A stretch of DNA of 64,000 nt, from contig NZ_OY775906.1 of the NCBI RefSeq assembly GCF_963675065.1, forward strand, positions 1,156,001 through 1,220,000, written 5' to 3'. Shown one piece after another: positions 1 to 9,791 of the stretch. Source of the DNA: an uncultured Draconibacterium sp. (GTDB taxonomy: Bacteria > Bacteroidota > Bacteroidia > Bacteroidales > Prolixibacteraceae). The notes under the pieces were generated by a model. It was not told the DNA's origin and made no database searches. It was given only the letters and a program-made list of their open reading frames with translations. Position numbers and translations under genes: made by a program. How positions within the stretch are numbered: the stretch's first letter is position 1; each line of letters begins with the position of its first letter.

Positions 1-7
1 TTCTTTA

Positions 8-1045
8 TTAGAAATTTATCATTGCCTTTATTGCTCCAAATTTATACCCCTCAACCATATCGAAAGCCACCGGCGTTTCTTCCAGTGTAAATTCGTGCGT
101 CACCATTTTTGAAACTTGCACCGTTCCGGAAATTACCAGATCAATGGCCTCTTCAACACAATGCTTTTGGCGGCGTACATTTATTACTGTTAATTCCTTT
201 CGGCGCATTAAATCCATATCGAAAACATATTGCGCATCCGGCGGAATACCAACCAATACGAGTTTTCCTCCCGGTTTCAGAATTTTAATGGCATTATTTA
301 CTGCTTCCTGTTCGCCACTGGCTTCAAAAACCACATCAAGCAATAGTTCTTCCTGTTTTTGCACTGCAGCTTCTACATCTTCATTCGTTGGATTAATTAA
401 CCACGAAGCACCAATTTCATCGGCTTTACTCAAGCGGTAATCCAGTGGCTCAATAACTCCTACATTGTTTATATCGTCGGCCACCAATTTTAGCAGAATA
501 CTCAAACCAATCGGACCGGCACCAAAAATACCGGCTGTTGTTTCTTTTTTCTGAATTTGAGCCAGCGTTACAGCATATACTCCAATCGAAAGTGGTTCAA
601 TCAAAGCTGCCTGCCGGGCATTTAATTTACCGGTAACCGGGTAGCAGGTAAACGACGGCATAACAATGTACTCAGATAAACATCCTTCAATTTGTCCGGG
701 GCAGCCTAAAAACTTATTATTCCGACACGTATGCGGGCGGCCGGCTAAACACTGATCGCAGGTGCCACAATGCACCGACGGATCAACAACCACCAGGTCG
801 CCAACTTGTACATTTGTTACGGCTTTACCTGTTTCAACAATTACACCTGAGCACTCGTGCCCTACTTTAAACGGGTATTCAACTACCTGCGAGCCGATCT
901 TTCCTTCCGAGTAATAATGTATATCTGATCCACAGACCCCAACGGTTAAGATTTTTATCTTAACATCGCTCTCGCCAGTTAACTCAGGATCAACTGTCTC
1001 GGTTAACTTCATCTGCCGGATACCGGTTAATACTACTGCTTTCAT
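8..1045 (-). CDS. Zinc-dependent medium-chain (sorbitol/L-iditol-type) dehydrogenase
   Basis: This 345-residue cytoplasmic enzyme belongs to the zinc-containing medium-chain dehydrogenases and probably oxidises a polyol or sugar alcohol with NAD(P). The catalytic zinc ligands are seen as C38 (GVCGSD) and H63-E64 (GHE), the structural zinc site as C93, C96, C99 and C107, and the dinucleotide fold as GAGPIG near residue 175. Length is normal for the family. The ATG at 1045 gives the usual family N-terminus (MKAVV). It stands alone, with about 650 bases of non-coding DNA upstream. The substrate cannot be read from the sequence; threonine, sorbitol and galactitol-phosphate dehydrogenases share these motifs. 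Confidence 0.88.
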   Translation of the reverse strand: MKAVVLTGIRQMKLTETVDPELTGESDVKIKILTVGVCGSDIHYYSEGKIGSQVVEYPFKVGHECSGVIVETGKAVTNVQVGDLVVVDPSVHCGTCDQCLAGRPHTCRNNKFLGCPGQIEGCLSEYIVMPSFTCYPVTGKLNARQAALIEPLSIGVYAVTLAQIQKKETTAGIFGAGPIGLSILLKLVADDINNVGVIEPLDYRLSKADEIGASWLINPTNEDVEAAVQKQEELLLDVVFEASGEQEAVNNAIKILKPGGKLVLVGIPPDAQYVFDMDLMRRKELTVINVRRQKHCVEEAIDLVISGTVQVSKMVTHEFTLEETPVAFDMVEGYKFGAIKAMINF

Positions 1046-1696
1046 TTTTTAAAGAATTAGCTATTTGCAAATTGAACACCGGCTTTGTTGCCGCTATTAA
1101 GATTTTTATTAAAAATACGATCTGGAACTATTCGTGCCAAATAAATAAGCACATAGTTTTATATTCTTAAGATATTGCCTGTACAGGTTCTATCGAATTA
1201 CTTGAATTTACATGAAATCCCCCAAATGAAAACATAGAAAAATGTAAAATAAATCAGCTTTTATAACATTAAAACTCAGCAAGAAATAATACAAAATGCT
1301 ACATTATTAAATGATGCTTTACACAACTATAAGAACATGATTTTTATCACCACATGTGCTTTATTTGCATTTTTCGAATAAATGGCCAATTTTTTCAAAA
1401 AAAACTAAAACTATTCTAAAACATATTGTCAATCTCAAAAAAACTGACAATCAAGACCATAAGCATTATAAATAAGACCTTTTTAACAAACATTAATTAA
1501 TTTTAAAAAATACTTAAGATTTAAATCATTTTTATACTATATTAGCGGTGCCTTATATGAATAAAACGATTTAGATACTTATTAGAACTACCTTTTCTCT
1601 ATTAGACCAATAAGTTTTCTGATCTAACTAAACTAGACTATGAACAATCGGGTTATCAACAAAAGATAACCCGCTTTTTTTTGGTAAAAATCAGAA
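1046..1696. other. AT-rich intergenic region, possible small RNA
   Basis: No credible coding frame is visible on either strand between the divergently read dehydrogenase start and the MATE gene end. The right-hand part ends in a plus-strand terminator (separate entry). TATATTAG at about 1538-1545 resembles the Bacteroidota -7 box TAnnTTTG with one mismatch, so a plus-strand small RNA of roughly 130 bases ending at 1682 is possible but unproven. Confidence 0.4.
1649..1682 (+). terminator. Intrinsic terminator without an obvious upstream gene
   Basis: A perfect 9-bp stem, CGGGTTATC (1649-1657) and GATAACCCG (1665-1673), has a 7-base loop and is followed by a run of eight T (1675-1682) on the plus strand. 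Neither flanking gene is read on the plus strand. On the minus strand the hairpin lies just after the MATE stop codon but is not followed by T residues there. Confidence 0.75.
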
Positions 1697-3034
1697 TCAG
1701 GCTAAACGTTTCAGCAAGCGCATAAACCGGATATAGAACAAAATTCCTGCGGTTCCCAAACCAACCAAATAGCCATACCAAATTCCCTGAGGCCCAGCAT
1801 CTAAAACAAACGTAAAAATGTAACTGGTTGGAATACCGATTAACAAATAAGCAATAAATGCAATTAGCATTGGTGTCGTTACATCGGCCATTCCACGCAG
1901 CGAACTTTGCATAATAACCTGTAATCCATCGAAGAGTTGGAACACCGCAGCAATTATTAATAATCTGGCTGCAACTTCAATAACTTTTTCATCAGTAGTA
2001 AACATTAACGGGAGGATATTTCGTGACAATATAAATAGTATTGCAGATAGTGACATTACCGTAAGAACCAAATGTGTAGATGCAAAAACAGCTCGTCGCA
2101 ACGAGACATAATCATTGTCTCCCATTTGATGACTTACGCGAATTGTATTGGCCTGTGAAATGCCTAGCGAAATCATATAGGTAAATGTGGCTAATCCTAG
2201 CGCTACCTGGTGGGCAGCAAGCGGAGTTTCGCCCAGCCATCCCATCATCACTGCTCCAATAGCAAATGCAGCAACTTCAACAATTAATTGAAACCCGATG
2301 GGAATACCAATTTTCAATAATGCTACCATATCCTTTTTGAAGATTTTCTGGTAACGGGCAAAAACAAAATATCGTTTAAACCTATTATTCCGAAGAATAA
2401 AATAGGCAAATAACAATGGCATACAAATACGTGAGGTAAGTGTTCCGATTCCTGCTCCCAAAAGTCCCATCTCAGGAAATCCGAACTTCCCGAATATAAA
2501 CACATAATTCACCGCAATATTAATTACATTGGCTGTAAGTGTTATCTGCATGGCAATCTTTGTATTTCCTATTCCTTCGAAAAACTGCTTTAAGGTGAAA
2601 AAGAACATAAAAGGCAGGTATGAACTACAAAGCAAAAGATAATATGGTCGGGCCAGATGCAAAACATTTTCGGGCTGGCCCATATACGGCAGAAAGAAAT
2701 AAATGCTAAACATAAGCGCCGTTAAAGCGACCGATGCTACAAGATGTGCTGCCATTCCGTTTTTTAACCAAATAATGGCCTTGTGCAATTGGTTTTGGCC
2801 GAAAGCTTTTCCAACCAAAGGCGTAAGCCCCATTGTTACGCCCATTCCAAAAACCATCCCAATCATGAATACACTGTTGGCAAACGATGCTGCGGCAAGC
2901 TCTGTTGTTCCAACGTGTCCAACCATCATGTTATCGGCAAGCGATACGGTAACCTGACCGATTTGTGATAATACTATCGGAAGTGCCAGGGTTATATTAC
3001 GCCTGTAAAATGGAATATAATCTTGAAATTTCAT
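1697..3034 (-). CDS. MATE family multidrug/sodium efflux transporter
   Basis: This 445-residue inner-membrane protein has about twelve hydrophobic segments and the usual MATE length. The N-terminal part contains the family pattern LPIVLSQIGQVTVSLADNMM followed by GHVGTTELAAASFANS. MATE proteins export cationic drugs and metabolites in exchange for Na+ or H+; the actual substrate is unknown. A TAGATTTG box (minus strand, 3039-3046) matches the -7 consensus but sits only four bases before the ATG, so transcripts would be nearly leaderless or the box is chance. The gene follows the TonB-dependent receptor at a 45-base gap and could share its transcript. Confidence 0.9.
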   Translation of the reverse strand: MKFQDYIPFYRRNITLALPIVLSQIGQVTVSLADNMMVGHVGTTELAAASFANSVFMIGMVFGMGVTMGLTPLVGKAFGQNQLHKAIIWLKNGMAAHLVASVALTALMFSIYFFLPYMGQPENVLHLARPYYLLLCSSYLPFMFFFTLKQFFEGIGNTKIAMQITLTANVINIAVNYVFIFGKFGFPEMGLLGAGIGTLTSRICMPLLFAYFILRNNRFKRYFVFARYQKIFKKDMVALLKIGIPIGFQLIVEVAAFAIGAVMMGWLGETPLAAHQVALGLATFTYMISLGISQANTIRVSHQMGDNDYVSLRRAVFASTHLVLTVMSLSAILFILSRNILPLMFTTDEKVIEVAARLLIIAAVFQLFDGLQVIMQSSLRGMADVTTPMLIAFIAYLLIGIPTSYIFTFVLDAGPQGIWYGYLVGLGTAGILFYIRFMRLLKRLA

Positions 3035-3079
3035 TCCGCAAATCTACAACATCGCGGTTATCAATTAGTGAAAACAGGA

Positions 3080-5488
3080 CTATTTTCGCTTAACAAATAC
3101 ATATGAAATTTTAAACGAGGCATATGGCTTTCTTTCAAAATCAGTTTCAACATACAGATTGTCTCCGGTAGTTCGGGTCTGATACTTTATGCTGTTAAAG
3201 ATATTTGCCCACGAAACCTCAGTTGTCAGTCTTCTGTTAAAGAACGATTTGCGTAATACAAGGTTCGAGTAAGCATAGCCATCTCTTTCCATTTGGGCAT
3301 TTATTCCCCTGCTTTGGTATACTAACTGGTAACGCAAACTCAGTGTTTTTGAAATTCTGAAATTATTATTGGAGCGAATACTTCCGCGGAATATTTCCTG
3401 AGTATCCGATTTGTCATCAATAGTGGTATTTAATTTATAAAAATAGGTACTTGTTGACAGGTTGGTATTCCACCAGTCGAAAAGTTGGTAGCCGAGCATA
3501 AAATCAACACCAACACTCAGCGACTCCCCTACATTTTCCTTTGTCCATTCAATGGAGTTCCCCTCTCCTGTGCGGTAGTAATTTCGCGACAGATTGTTTG
3601 TTTGACGGGCAAATACCTCTCCCGAAACAAAATTTTCGTCCCACGATTTCAGGTAGCCCAGTTCGTAAGCATTTACATACGATGGCATTAAGTTTTCATT
3701 TCCTGTAAAGGAAATATACTGTGTTTCATACCTTCTTAAAGGAATAAGTTCCCAGTAATCAGGGCGGCTAATCCGGCGTGAGTAATTCAAGGTAAATTGA
3801 TTTTCATCCGATATATTATAAACGAAATGCGCAGTTGGAAACCAATTCCAAAATTCTGTTGTTGCCGGAATATTTGCCAGTTCTCCATTACCTACCAGAT
3901 TGTAACTGTAGTTCGACTGTCGGTGAGTAAATTCACCTCTCACTCCCACCTGATAATCCAATTTACCGAAACTGCTTTTAAACGTTATAAAACCCGCATA
4001 CACATCCTGTTCAAAATCAATCTCTTCATTTTCCTTTTCGTTGACAAAAACACTCAGAACATTGTATCTATTAAAGGTGCCACTTTCTGTTTCCACTTTA
4101 GGAATATGGTCGAGATTAACTTCCATACCGGCCTCTAACCGACTTTTATCCGACAATTTATTTTCGTACGTAACATTGGCATCAACAAGCAACTCATTGT
4201 GTTCTTTCGATTGGTAACCAAACTTTTCAGAATGGTCGCTGTAAATCAATTCATCGCACTTTTGCTCTTCCAACGGCTGCAGATAAGATGATGAGCTGAT
4301 ATATGCCGACAACAAATTCGAACGGTCCTTATTAAAAGCATGTTCGTAGCTGGCCACAACGCTCAGGTAGCGGTAATACAGGTGATATCGGCTATCTAAG
4401 GTGTACTCCTCATAATTCACTTGTTTGTTATCTAAAAGTAAGCTTTCGGAATACTTTCCTTTTTCATTGGAAGTGCTTGACCGGCGAATAGGATCGGCAC
4501 TTAATTTAAAATCGAGATAATCTTTATCGCTTAAGTCGTAATTAAAACCCAGCTCCATATAACTGTTATTTTCCCGGTTTTTTGATTTTACATCCCAAAG
4601 GGTTTTGTAACGGATGTTGTCGTTGGTAACAGTCTGATCTCCTTGCTGCCATTGAATACGTGACACATAATCATCAACTTGTCCATTCAAATACCAACCG
4701 CCACGCTCTCCTTTCTTGTCGACTGAGAAAATAAACTCAGAAGATCCAAGCGTAGAAAGGTTCAAACTGGTACTAACTTCAATACCTTCCAAACGGTTAC
4801 GTTTTAAAATAACCTGGATAATTCCGGCAGTACCTTCTGCATCATATTTTGATGATGGATTGGTAATAACTTCGATGTACTGAATTTTATTGGCCGGTAT
4901 TTGTCGCAATTTTTCTTCTCCGTTCAATTCGGGGCGGCCGTTTATATAAACCAAAAATGTTCCATCGCCGCGATACGTCAAACGTCCGTCTACATCCAGT
5001 TCCAACGACGGGATATTCTCCATCAAATCGATGGCCTTGTCTGCCCCAGGAAAATTCCGCGCTTCAATAATTTTTCTGTCAACTTCGTATTTAACTCCTG
5101 AATTTTTTGATTTTACCGTTATTTCATCCAAAGTTTTTTGATCAACCTTTAAATCAATCTGCCCCAAATCAATCTCCGGGTCTGTAAGCTCCATTTTTTC
5201 AACATGATAAATATAATAGCCAACAAAACTAATTTTCAACTCATAATCACCGTATGGCAGATCGCTGATTTGAAACAAGCCGTTTTCGCTGGTTATGTCG
5301 CCATATATTTTGGTTGAATCAGATCGTGGTTCAATAATTACAGTTGCATATCTGATAGGTGTTCCGGATGTACCATCTTTAACAATCCCTTTCAATTTGG
5401 TATTTTGGGGAGAAGCCCCAAAAACCAACATCCCGAAGATGGAGGTCAGAAATATATTTTTAAGTTGTGGAAACAAAAGTATGTTCAT
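3080..5488 (-). CDS. TonB-dependent outer membrane receptor with carboxypeptidase-like N-terminal domain
   Basis: This 802-residue protein has an N-terminal signal peptide, a carboxypeptidase-regulatory-like beta-sandwich at about 30-115 (GIVKDGTSGTPIRYATVIIE), a plug domain at about 120-225 (VYINGRPELNGEE, YIEVITNPSSKYDAEGTAG) and a long beta-barrel of the OMP_b-brl_3 type to the C-terminus. Such receptors bind a ligand outside the cell and import or sense it with TonB energy. There is no SusD neighbour, so it is not a classical sugar importer; peptides, siderophores or a signalling role are all possible. It sits upstream of the MATE gene on the same strand. A TATTTTTG box at 5642-5649 (minus) could be its promoter. 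Confidence 0.88.
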   Translation of the reverse strand: MNILLFPQLKNIFLTSIFGMLVFGASPQNTKLKGIVKDGTSGTPIRYATVIIEPRSDSTKIYGDITSENGLFQISDLPYGDYELKISFVGYYIYHVEKMELTDPEIDLGQIDLKVDQKTLDEITVKSKNSGVKYEVDRKIIEARNFPGADKAIDLMENIPSLELDVDGRLTYRGDGTFLVYINGRPELNGEEKLRQIPANKIQYIEVITNPSSKYDAEGTAGIIQVILKRNRLEGIEVSTSLNLSTLGSSEFIFSVDKKGERGGWYLNGQVDDYVSRIQWQQGDQTVTNDNIRYKTLWDVKSKNRENNSYMELGFNYDLSDKDYLDFKLSADPIRRSSTSNEKGKYSESLLLDNKQVNYEEYTLDSRYHLYYRYLSVVASYEHAFNKDRSNLLSAYISSSSYLQPLEEQKCDELIYSDHSEKFGYQSKEHNELLVDANVTYENKLSDKSRLEAGMEVNLDHIPKVETESGTFNRYNVLSVFVNEKENEEIDFEQDVYAGFITFKSSFGKLDYQVGVRGEFTHRQSNYSYNLVGNGELANIPATTEFWNWFPTAHFVYNISDENQFTLNYSRRISRPDYWELIPLRRYETQYISFTGNENLMPSYVNAYELGYLKSWDENFVSGEVFARQTNNLSRNYYRTGEGNSIEWTKENVGESLSVGVDFMLGYQLFDWWNTNLSTSTYFYKLNTTIDDKSDTQEIFRGSIRSNNNFRISKTLSLRYQLVYQSRGINAQMERDGYAYSNLVLRKSFFNRRLTTEVSWANIFNSIKYQTRTTGDNLYVETDFERKPYASFKISYVFVKRK

Positions 5489-5906
5489 CCAAGTGGTTAA
5501 TTAGTTAGCTCCAAATGTTTTATCACAGCACCTTATTCTGCCGCCTATCACAACTCTAAACCAGTGTGGTATTAACAAACCAACATTGAACAAGAGGAAT
5601 TCAGGGTTTGGAATAATGTCAACTTTTTCTTTTAGAGTTTTCAAAAATAAACATATTTCTCAAAAAATCTATGGCTTATCATAAAAAATATAATTTTAGA
5701 CTCATTGCTTTTGGAATTCAAATTTCATCTACCTGAAAAACTAACATAAAAGAGTTTTTTAGATTTATTAACAATTAACCATACTCAAGGTAATACGCAA
5801 CAGGTAACTTCCAACGTAATTTTTTTGTGTCTAAACATTTTTTGCAAAACAGAGTTATAGTTGCAGAAATTAAGATGACTTAAACTTATATTGATTTCAA
5901 AGTTGT
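5489..5906. promoter_or_regulatory. Divergent intergenic region between TonB receptor and carboxylase operon
   Basis: These 418 bases must hold both promoters. On the minus strand TATTTTTG (5642-5649) fits the -7 consensus for the receptor, without a well-spaced TTTG. On the plus strand TATAGTTG at about 5855-5862 fits with one mismatch for the carboxylase operon. No coding frame is supported. Confidence 0.35.
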
Positions 5907-7412
5907 ATGAAGAAAATCAAAAAGATTCTAATCGCAAACCGAGGCGAAATTGCGATTCGTGTTATGCGGACCTGCAGGGAACTTGATCTTGAGTCAGTTG
6001 CCATTTACTCGGAAGCAGACAGGACTTCGCTTCATGTGCGTTATGCCCACGAAGCTTATTGTGTTGGTAAAGCACCATCGAGTGAAAGTTACCTAAACAT
6101 TGAAAAAATAATAGAAGTTGCCAAACAAAGTGGCGCTGATGCAATCCACCCCGGTTATGGATTTTTATCGGAAAATGCCGATTTTGCGCGACGTTGTGCC
6201 GAAGAAGGAATTATTTTTATTGGCCCTTCGCCCGAGGTAATCGTTCAGATGGGTGATAAGATTCAGGCACGAGAAGCAATGACTGCTGCCGGAATTCCCG
6301 TAGTACCCGGAACCGATGGAGAGATAAAATCGGAAGAAGAAGCGCTGGAAGTAATAAAAAGTATCAGTCTTCCGGTAATGATAAAAGCATCGGCAGGTGG
6401 TGGCGGTAAAGGAATGCGCCTGGTGAAAAACGAATCAGAAGTGGTTTCCGCAGTTCGTGCAGCCCGCTCCGAAGCCAAATCAGCTTTTGGCGATGATGCC
6501 GTTTACATCGAAAAATACATTACTTCGCCACACCACATCGAGTTTCAAATTTTGGCCGATCAGCACGGAAATACCGTTCACCTTTTCGAGCGTGAATGTT
6601 CTGTTCAGCGTCGTCACCAAAAAATGATCGAGGAAACTCCATCGCCTTTAATGACACCGGAGTTGCGAGATGAAATGGGTAAAGCGGCAGTTGAAGCTGC
6701 AAAAGCAGTTAATTATGTTGGTGCCGGAACCATCGAATTTTTGGTTGACAACGATCTGAATTACTATTTCCTTGAAATGAATACTCGTTTGCAGGTGGAA
6801 CATCCCATTACCGAACGTGTTACCGGAATCGACCTTGTAAAACAGCAAATTTATGCTGCTGAAGGCCGTGAGTTGGAATTTGGCCAGAAGGACCTGAGAC
6901 AAAGAGGTCACGCCATAGAATGTCGTATTTATGCCGAAGACCCGGATAATAACTTTATGCCAAGTGCCGGAAAGGTCTATAAAATATCTTCTCCGCTAGG
7001 GCTGGGAGTTCGTACCGATGGTTACGTTTATGAAGGTTATGAAATTCCGATTTACTACGATCCTATGATCTCGAAACTGATCGTATGGGGGAAAACACGC
7101 GACGAAGCCATTGCACGTATGCGACGGGCACTATACGAATATAAAATTACCGGTGTGAAGACATCAATAAAAATGCTGGAACGCGTAATGAACAACGAAA
7201 ACTTCATTGCCGGAAATTACGACACTCATTTTATTGAGAAAAATCTGGAACAACTGCTATCAAACGGAATGAAAGACAACCCGGAAGATATGGTTATTAT
7301 TGCTGCTTTTATCGATTACCTGGATAAACTGGGAAGCAACGCAACAGTAACCAAAGAGTTTGTACCGGCACAAAGCCGCTGGAAGAAAATTCCTTATGTA
7401 AATCATTTTTAA
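5907..7412 (+). CDS. accC: Biotin carboxylase subunit of acyl-CoA (propionyl-CoA) carboxylase
   Basis: This 501-residue cytoplasmic enzyme carboxylates the biotin of the carrier protein with ATP and bicarbonate. Visible are the N-terminal carboxylase motif (ILIANRGEIAIRV), the ATP-grasp glycine loop GGGGKGM at 164-170, the active-site stretch EMNTRLQVEHPITE, and the C-terminal carboxylase domain. Length is slightly above the usual 450 residues. The carrier follows after 9 bases and the carboxyltransferase after that, the standard Bacteroidota order. In this phylum the operon is usually regarded as propionyl-CoA carboxylase, interconverting propionyl-CoA and methylmalonyl-CoA; acetyl-CoA or other acyl-CoA substrates cannot be excluded. 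The symbol is that of the family. Confidence 0.93.
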   Translation: MKKIKKILIANRGEIAIRVMRTCRELDLESVAIYSEADRTSLHVRYAHEAYCVGKAPSSESYLNIEKIIEVAKQSGADAIHPGYGFLSENADFARRCAEEGIIFIGPSPEVIVQMGDKIQAREAMTAAGIPVVPGTDGEIKSEEEALEVIKSISLPVMIKASAGGGGKGMRLVKNESEVVSAVRAARSEAKSAFGDDAVYIEKYITSPHHIEFQILADQHGNTVHLFERECSVQRRHQKMIEETPSPLMTPELRDEMGKAAVEAAKAVNYVGAGTIEFLVDNDLNYYFLEMNTRLQVEHPITERVTGIDLVKQQIYAAEGRELEFGQKDLRQRGHAIECRIYAEDPDNNFMPSAGKVYKISSPLGLGVRTDGYVYEGYEIPIYYDPMISKLIVWGKTRDEAIARMRRALYEYKITGVKTSIKMLERVMNNENFIAGNYDTHFIEKNLEQLLSNGMKDNPEDMVIIAAFIDYLDKLGSNATVTKEFVPAQSRWKKIPYVNHF

Positions 7413-7421
7413 ACGAAAATT

Positions 7422-7931
7422 ATGGCTGTTGAAATTAAAATTGGCGACAGGAAAGCATGGGTAAACCTGTTAAAACAAGATGGCAACATTCTGGAAGTTG
7501 AAGTTGACGGTAAAACATATAATGTAGATTTGATGCACACCGCCGATGGCACGTTTTCAATACTTGAAGGGGGCCATTCGTACGACATCGAACTGGTTCC
7601 AGATGAAACGCCAAAAAAATATACTGCTTACACTTTATACGAACGTTACAATGTTGAAGTAGTTGATGCCGAAGCACGTTACCTGCAAAACCGCAATGCG
7701 AACGGAACAGGGCAAGGCGACAATAAAATCACTTCGCCTATGCCGGGCAAAGTTGTTAATGTGTTGGTTAAAGAAGGTGATGTTGTACAAGAAGGTGATA
7801 CTGTAATAATCATTTCTGCCATGAAAATGGAAAGCGAATACAAAGCACCAAAAGATGGCACCGTTAAAAAAGTACATGTAAAAGATCAGCAAACAGTAGA
7901 CAGCAACCAGGTATTAATTGAATTGGACTAA
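7422..7931 (+). CDS. Biotin carboxyl carrier protein of the acyl-CoA carboxylase
   Basis: This 169-residue protein ends in a biotinyl/lipoyl domain (about 102-169) with the biotinylation motif AMKM at 133-136, so K135 should carry biotin. The N-terminal 90 residues form a small beta-rich domain found in the carriers of this operon type, and an Asn/Gly-rich linker (about 88-100) joins the two. It shuttles carboxybiotin between the carboxylase encoded upstream and the transferase encoded downstream. Genes are spaced 9 and 10 bases apart, pointing to co-translation from one transcript. Confidence 0.92.
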   Translation: MAVEIKIGDRKAWVNLLKQDGNILEVEVDGKTYNVDLMHTADGTFSILEGGHSYDIELVPDETPKKYTAYTLYERYNVEVVDAEARYLQNRNANGTGQGDNKITSPMPGKVVNVLVKEGDVVQEGDTVIIISAMKMESEYKAPKDGTVKKVHVKDQQTVDSNQVLIELD

Positions 7932-7941
7932 AAGAAAAGAA

Positions 7942-9477
7942 ATGGATTTAAAAGCAAAATACGAACAACTTGATGCCTTAAATGCACAAGCCGAACTCGG
8001 AGGAGGTGAAGAAAGAATTGAAAAACAACATGCAGCGGGAAAAATGACTGCCCGCGAGCGCATTCTGCAACTACTTGATCCGGGAACTTTTACCGAAATT
8101 GATAAACTGATGACACACCGGAATTACGATTTCGGCATGGAAACCAAAAAAATATTGGGCGACGGTTTAATATCTGGTTACGGAAAAGTAAATGGCAGAT
8201 TAGTTTATGTTTTTGCCCAGGATTTTACTGTTTTTGGCGGGTCGCTAAGTAGAGCCAACGCCGATAAAATTGTAAAAATTCAGGAACTGGCACTAAAAAT
8301 GGGAGCACCACTTGTAGGACTGAACGACTCGGGTGGCGCCCGCATACAGGAAGGTGTTGAAAGCCTTGCCGGTTATGCCGACATTTTTTACAACAATGTT
8401 ATTTCTTCGGGTGTAATTCCTCAAATTTCTGCCATACTTGGGCCGTGTGCGGGTGGTGCAGTATACTCTCCTGCCCTCACCGATTTCATTTTTATGGTGA
8501 AAGAAAAAAGTCACATGTTTGTGACCGGACCAGAGGTAATTAAAACAGTAACTCACGAAGATGTCACCAAGGAAGAACTAGGAGGTGCCGATACCCACAG
8601 TTCGAAAAGTGGTGTAGCCCACTTTACCGGCAACGACGAGGAACAAACCATTATGATGGTACGCGAATTGCTGAGCTTCCTGCCTTCTAACAACCTGGAA
8701 GATCCTCCGGTAAAAACTACCATAGATCCATCCGACAGAGTTAGCGAAGAACTGGAAGAAATTGTTCCTGCCGACCCGAATAAACCTTACGATATGCATG
8801 ATATCATCCAGAATGTAATAGATAATAAACATTTCCTGGAAGTTCAACCAAATTATGCCCAAAATATTATTATTGGTTTCGCACGTTTTGGTGGCCGTCC
8901 GGTGGGAGTTGTTGCCAACCAACCCAGACACTTAGCCGGAGTGCTGGATATTAACTCATCGGTAAAAGCGGCACGTTTTGTTCGTTTTTGCGATGCGTTT
9001 AATCTGCCATTGGTAACATTTGTTGATGTCCCTGGGTTCTTGCCGGGAACCGGACAGGAATTTGGAGGTATTATTAAACATGGCGCAAAATTGCTTTACG
9101 CATTCTCTGAAGCTACAGTTCCGAAAATTACAATAATCACCCGTAAAGCGTACGGTGGAGCCTACGATGTTATGTCGAGCAAGCACATTGGTGCCGATGT
9201 AAACCTGGCTTACCCAACCGCAGAAATTGCAGTAATGGGGCCGGAAGGTGCGATCAACATCATTCATCGCGAAAAAATGACCGATGACGAAAAAGCAGCC
9301 AAAGTGCAGGATTACCGCGAAAAATTTGCAAATCCGTACAAAGCAGCCTCGCTGGGTTATATTGACGAAATTATTCATCCGCGCGATACGCGTAAAAAAG
9401 TTATCGATGCACTTGGAATGACACAGAATAAACGGAAATCGAATCCACCTAAAAAACATGGAAACATTCCACTTTAA
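7942..9477 (+). CDS. Acyl-CoA carboxylase carboxyltransferase (beta) subunit, methylmalonyl-CoA type
   Basis: This 511-residue crotonase-fold subunit transfers the carboxyl group from biotin to acyl-CoA. Typical motifs are GKMTARERI near residue 40, LNDSGGARIQEGV, an oxyanion region with GPCAGGAVYSPAL, and AVMGPEGA towards the C-terminus. I start at the ATG at 7942 (MDLKAKYEQ) because the in-frame ATG at 7918 would overlap the carrier gene by 14 bases and add residues with no family match. It is the last gene of the operon; a hairpin with a T-run (9548-9592) follows. Because a biotin carboxylase is encoded in the same operon, ATP-driven carboxylation is more likely than a sodium-pumping decarboxylase. 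Confidence 0.92.
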   Translation: MDLKAKYEQLDALNAQAELGGGEERIEKQHAAGKMTARERILQLLDPGTFTEIDKLMTHRNYDFGMETKKILGDGLISGYGKVNGRLVYVFAQDFTVFGGSLSRANADKIVKIQELALKMGAPLVGLNDSGGARIQEGVESLAGYADIFYNNVISSGVIPQISAILGPCAGGAVYSPALTDFIFMVKEKSHMFVTGPEVIKTVTHEDVTKEELGGADTHSSKSGVAHFTGNDEEQTIMMVRELLSFLPSNNLEDPPVKTTIDPSDRVSEELEEIVPADPNKPYDMHDIIQNVIDNKHFLEVQPNYAQNIIIGFARFGGRPVGVVANQPRHLAGVLDINSSVKAARFVRFCDAFNLPLVTFVDVPGFLPGTGQEFGGIIKHGAKLLYAFSEATVPKITIITRKAYGGAYDVMSSKHIGADVNLAYPTAEIAVMGPEGAINIIHREKMTDDEKAAKVQDYREKFANPYKAASLGYIDEIIHPRDTRKKVIDALGMTQNKRKSNPPKKHGNIPL

Positions 9478-9547
9478 AAAGGATTGATAAAAATTGAATT
9501 CGATTGAAAGAAATATCTGAAATTATAAAACACCAGAATATTTTAAG

Positions 9548-9592
9548 AGATTGATTGAAGGTAAATTGGTACTTTTAGTCAATCTTTTTTTT
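9548..9592 (+). terminator. Terminator of the acyl-CoA carboxylase operon
   Basis: AGATTGA (9548-9554) pairs with TCAATCT (9579-9585) around a 24-base loop and is followed by T residues to 9592. It lies about 70 bases after the carboxyltransferase stop. Confidence 0.6.
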
Positions 9593-9709
9593 CAATCTAT
9601 ATAATATCTTGAAATTGATCTCATTTCCCTTAAAACTGCTACATTTGAGCCCGAAAAATTAGGTTATGTGCTAATGAGGCCAATTTTCATGCGAAAAACC
9701 TTCAAACTG

Positions 9710-9740
9710 TTTGATAAATAACAATTTATTTCTATTTTTG
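9710..9740 (+). promoter_or_regulatory. Bacteroidota-type promoter of rpsF-rpsR-rplI
   Basis: TTTG (9710-9713), a 19-base spacer and TATTTTTG (9733-9740) match the -33/-7 consensus of the Bacteroidota housekeeping sigma factor exactly. The rpsF start codon is 52 bases after the -7 box. Confidence 0.85.
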
Positions 9741-9791
9741 CGCGTCCAAAATTTTGGATAAACTATTTAATAATTTAAAAATTAGTTGATT

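Larger units (their letters stand above)
9478..9791 (+). other. Intergenic region between carboxylase and ribosomal protein operons
   Basis: This 314-base stretch holds the carboxylase terminator (9548-9592), the rpsF promoter (9710-9740) and a short rpsF leader. The leader contains a perfect 14-base inverted repeat, TCCAAAATTTTGGA (9745-9758), starting five bases after the -7 box, about where transcription should begin. I see no gene. Confidence 0.6.

Noticed and set aside
7918..7941. Earlier start of the carboxyltransferase gene
   Set aside because: It would overlap the carrier gene and adds eight residues without family support.
8956..9459. Minus-strand frame of 167 codons
   Set aside because: It lies wholly inside the well-supported carboxyltransferase gene and is rich in Cys/Phe as an antisense shadow.
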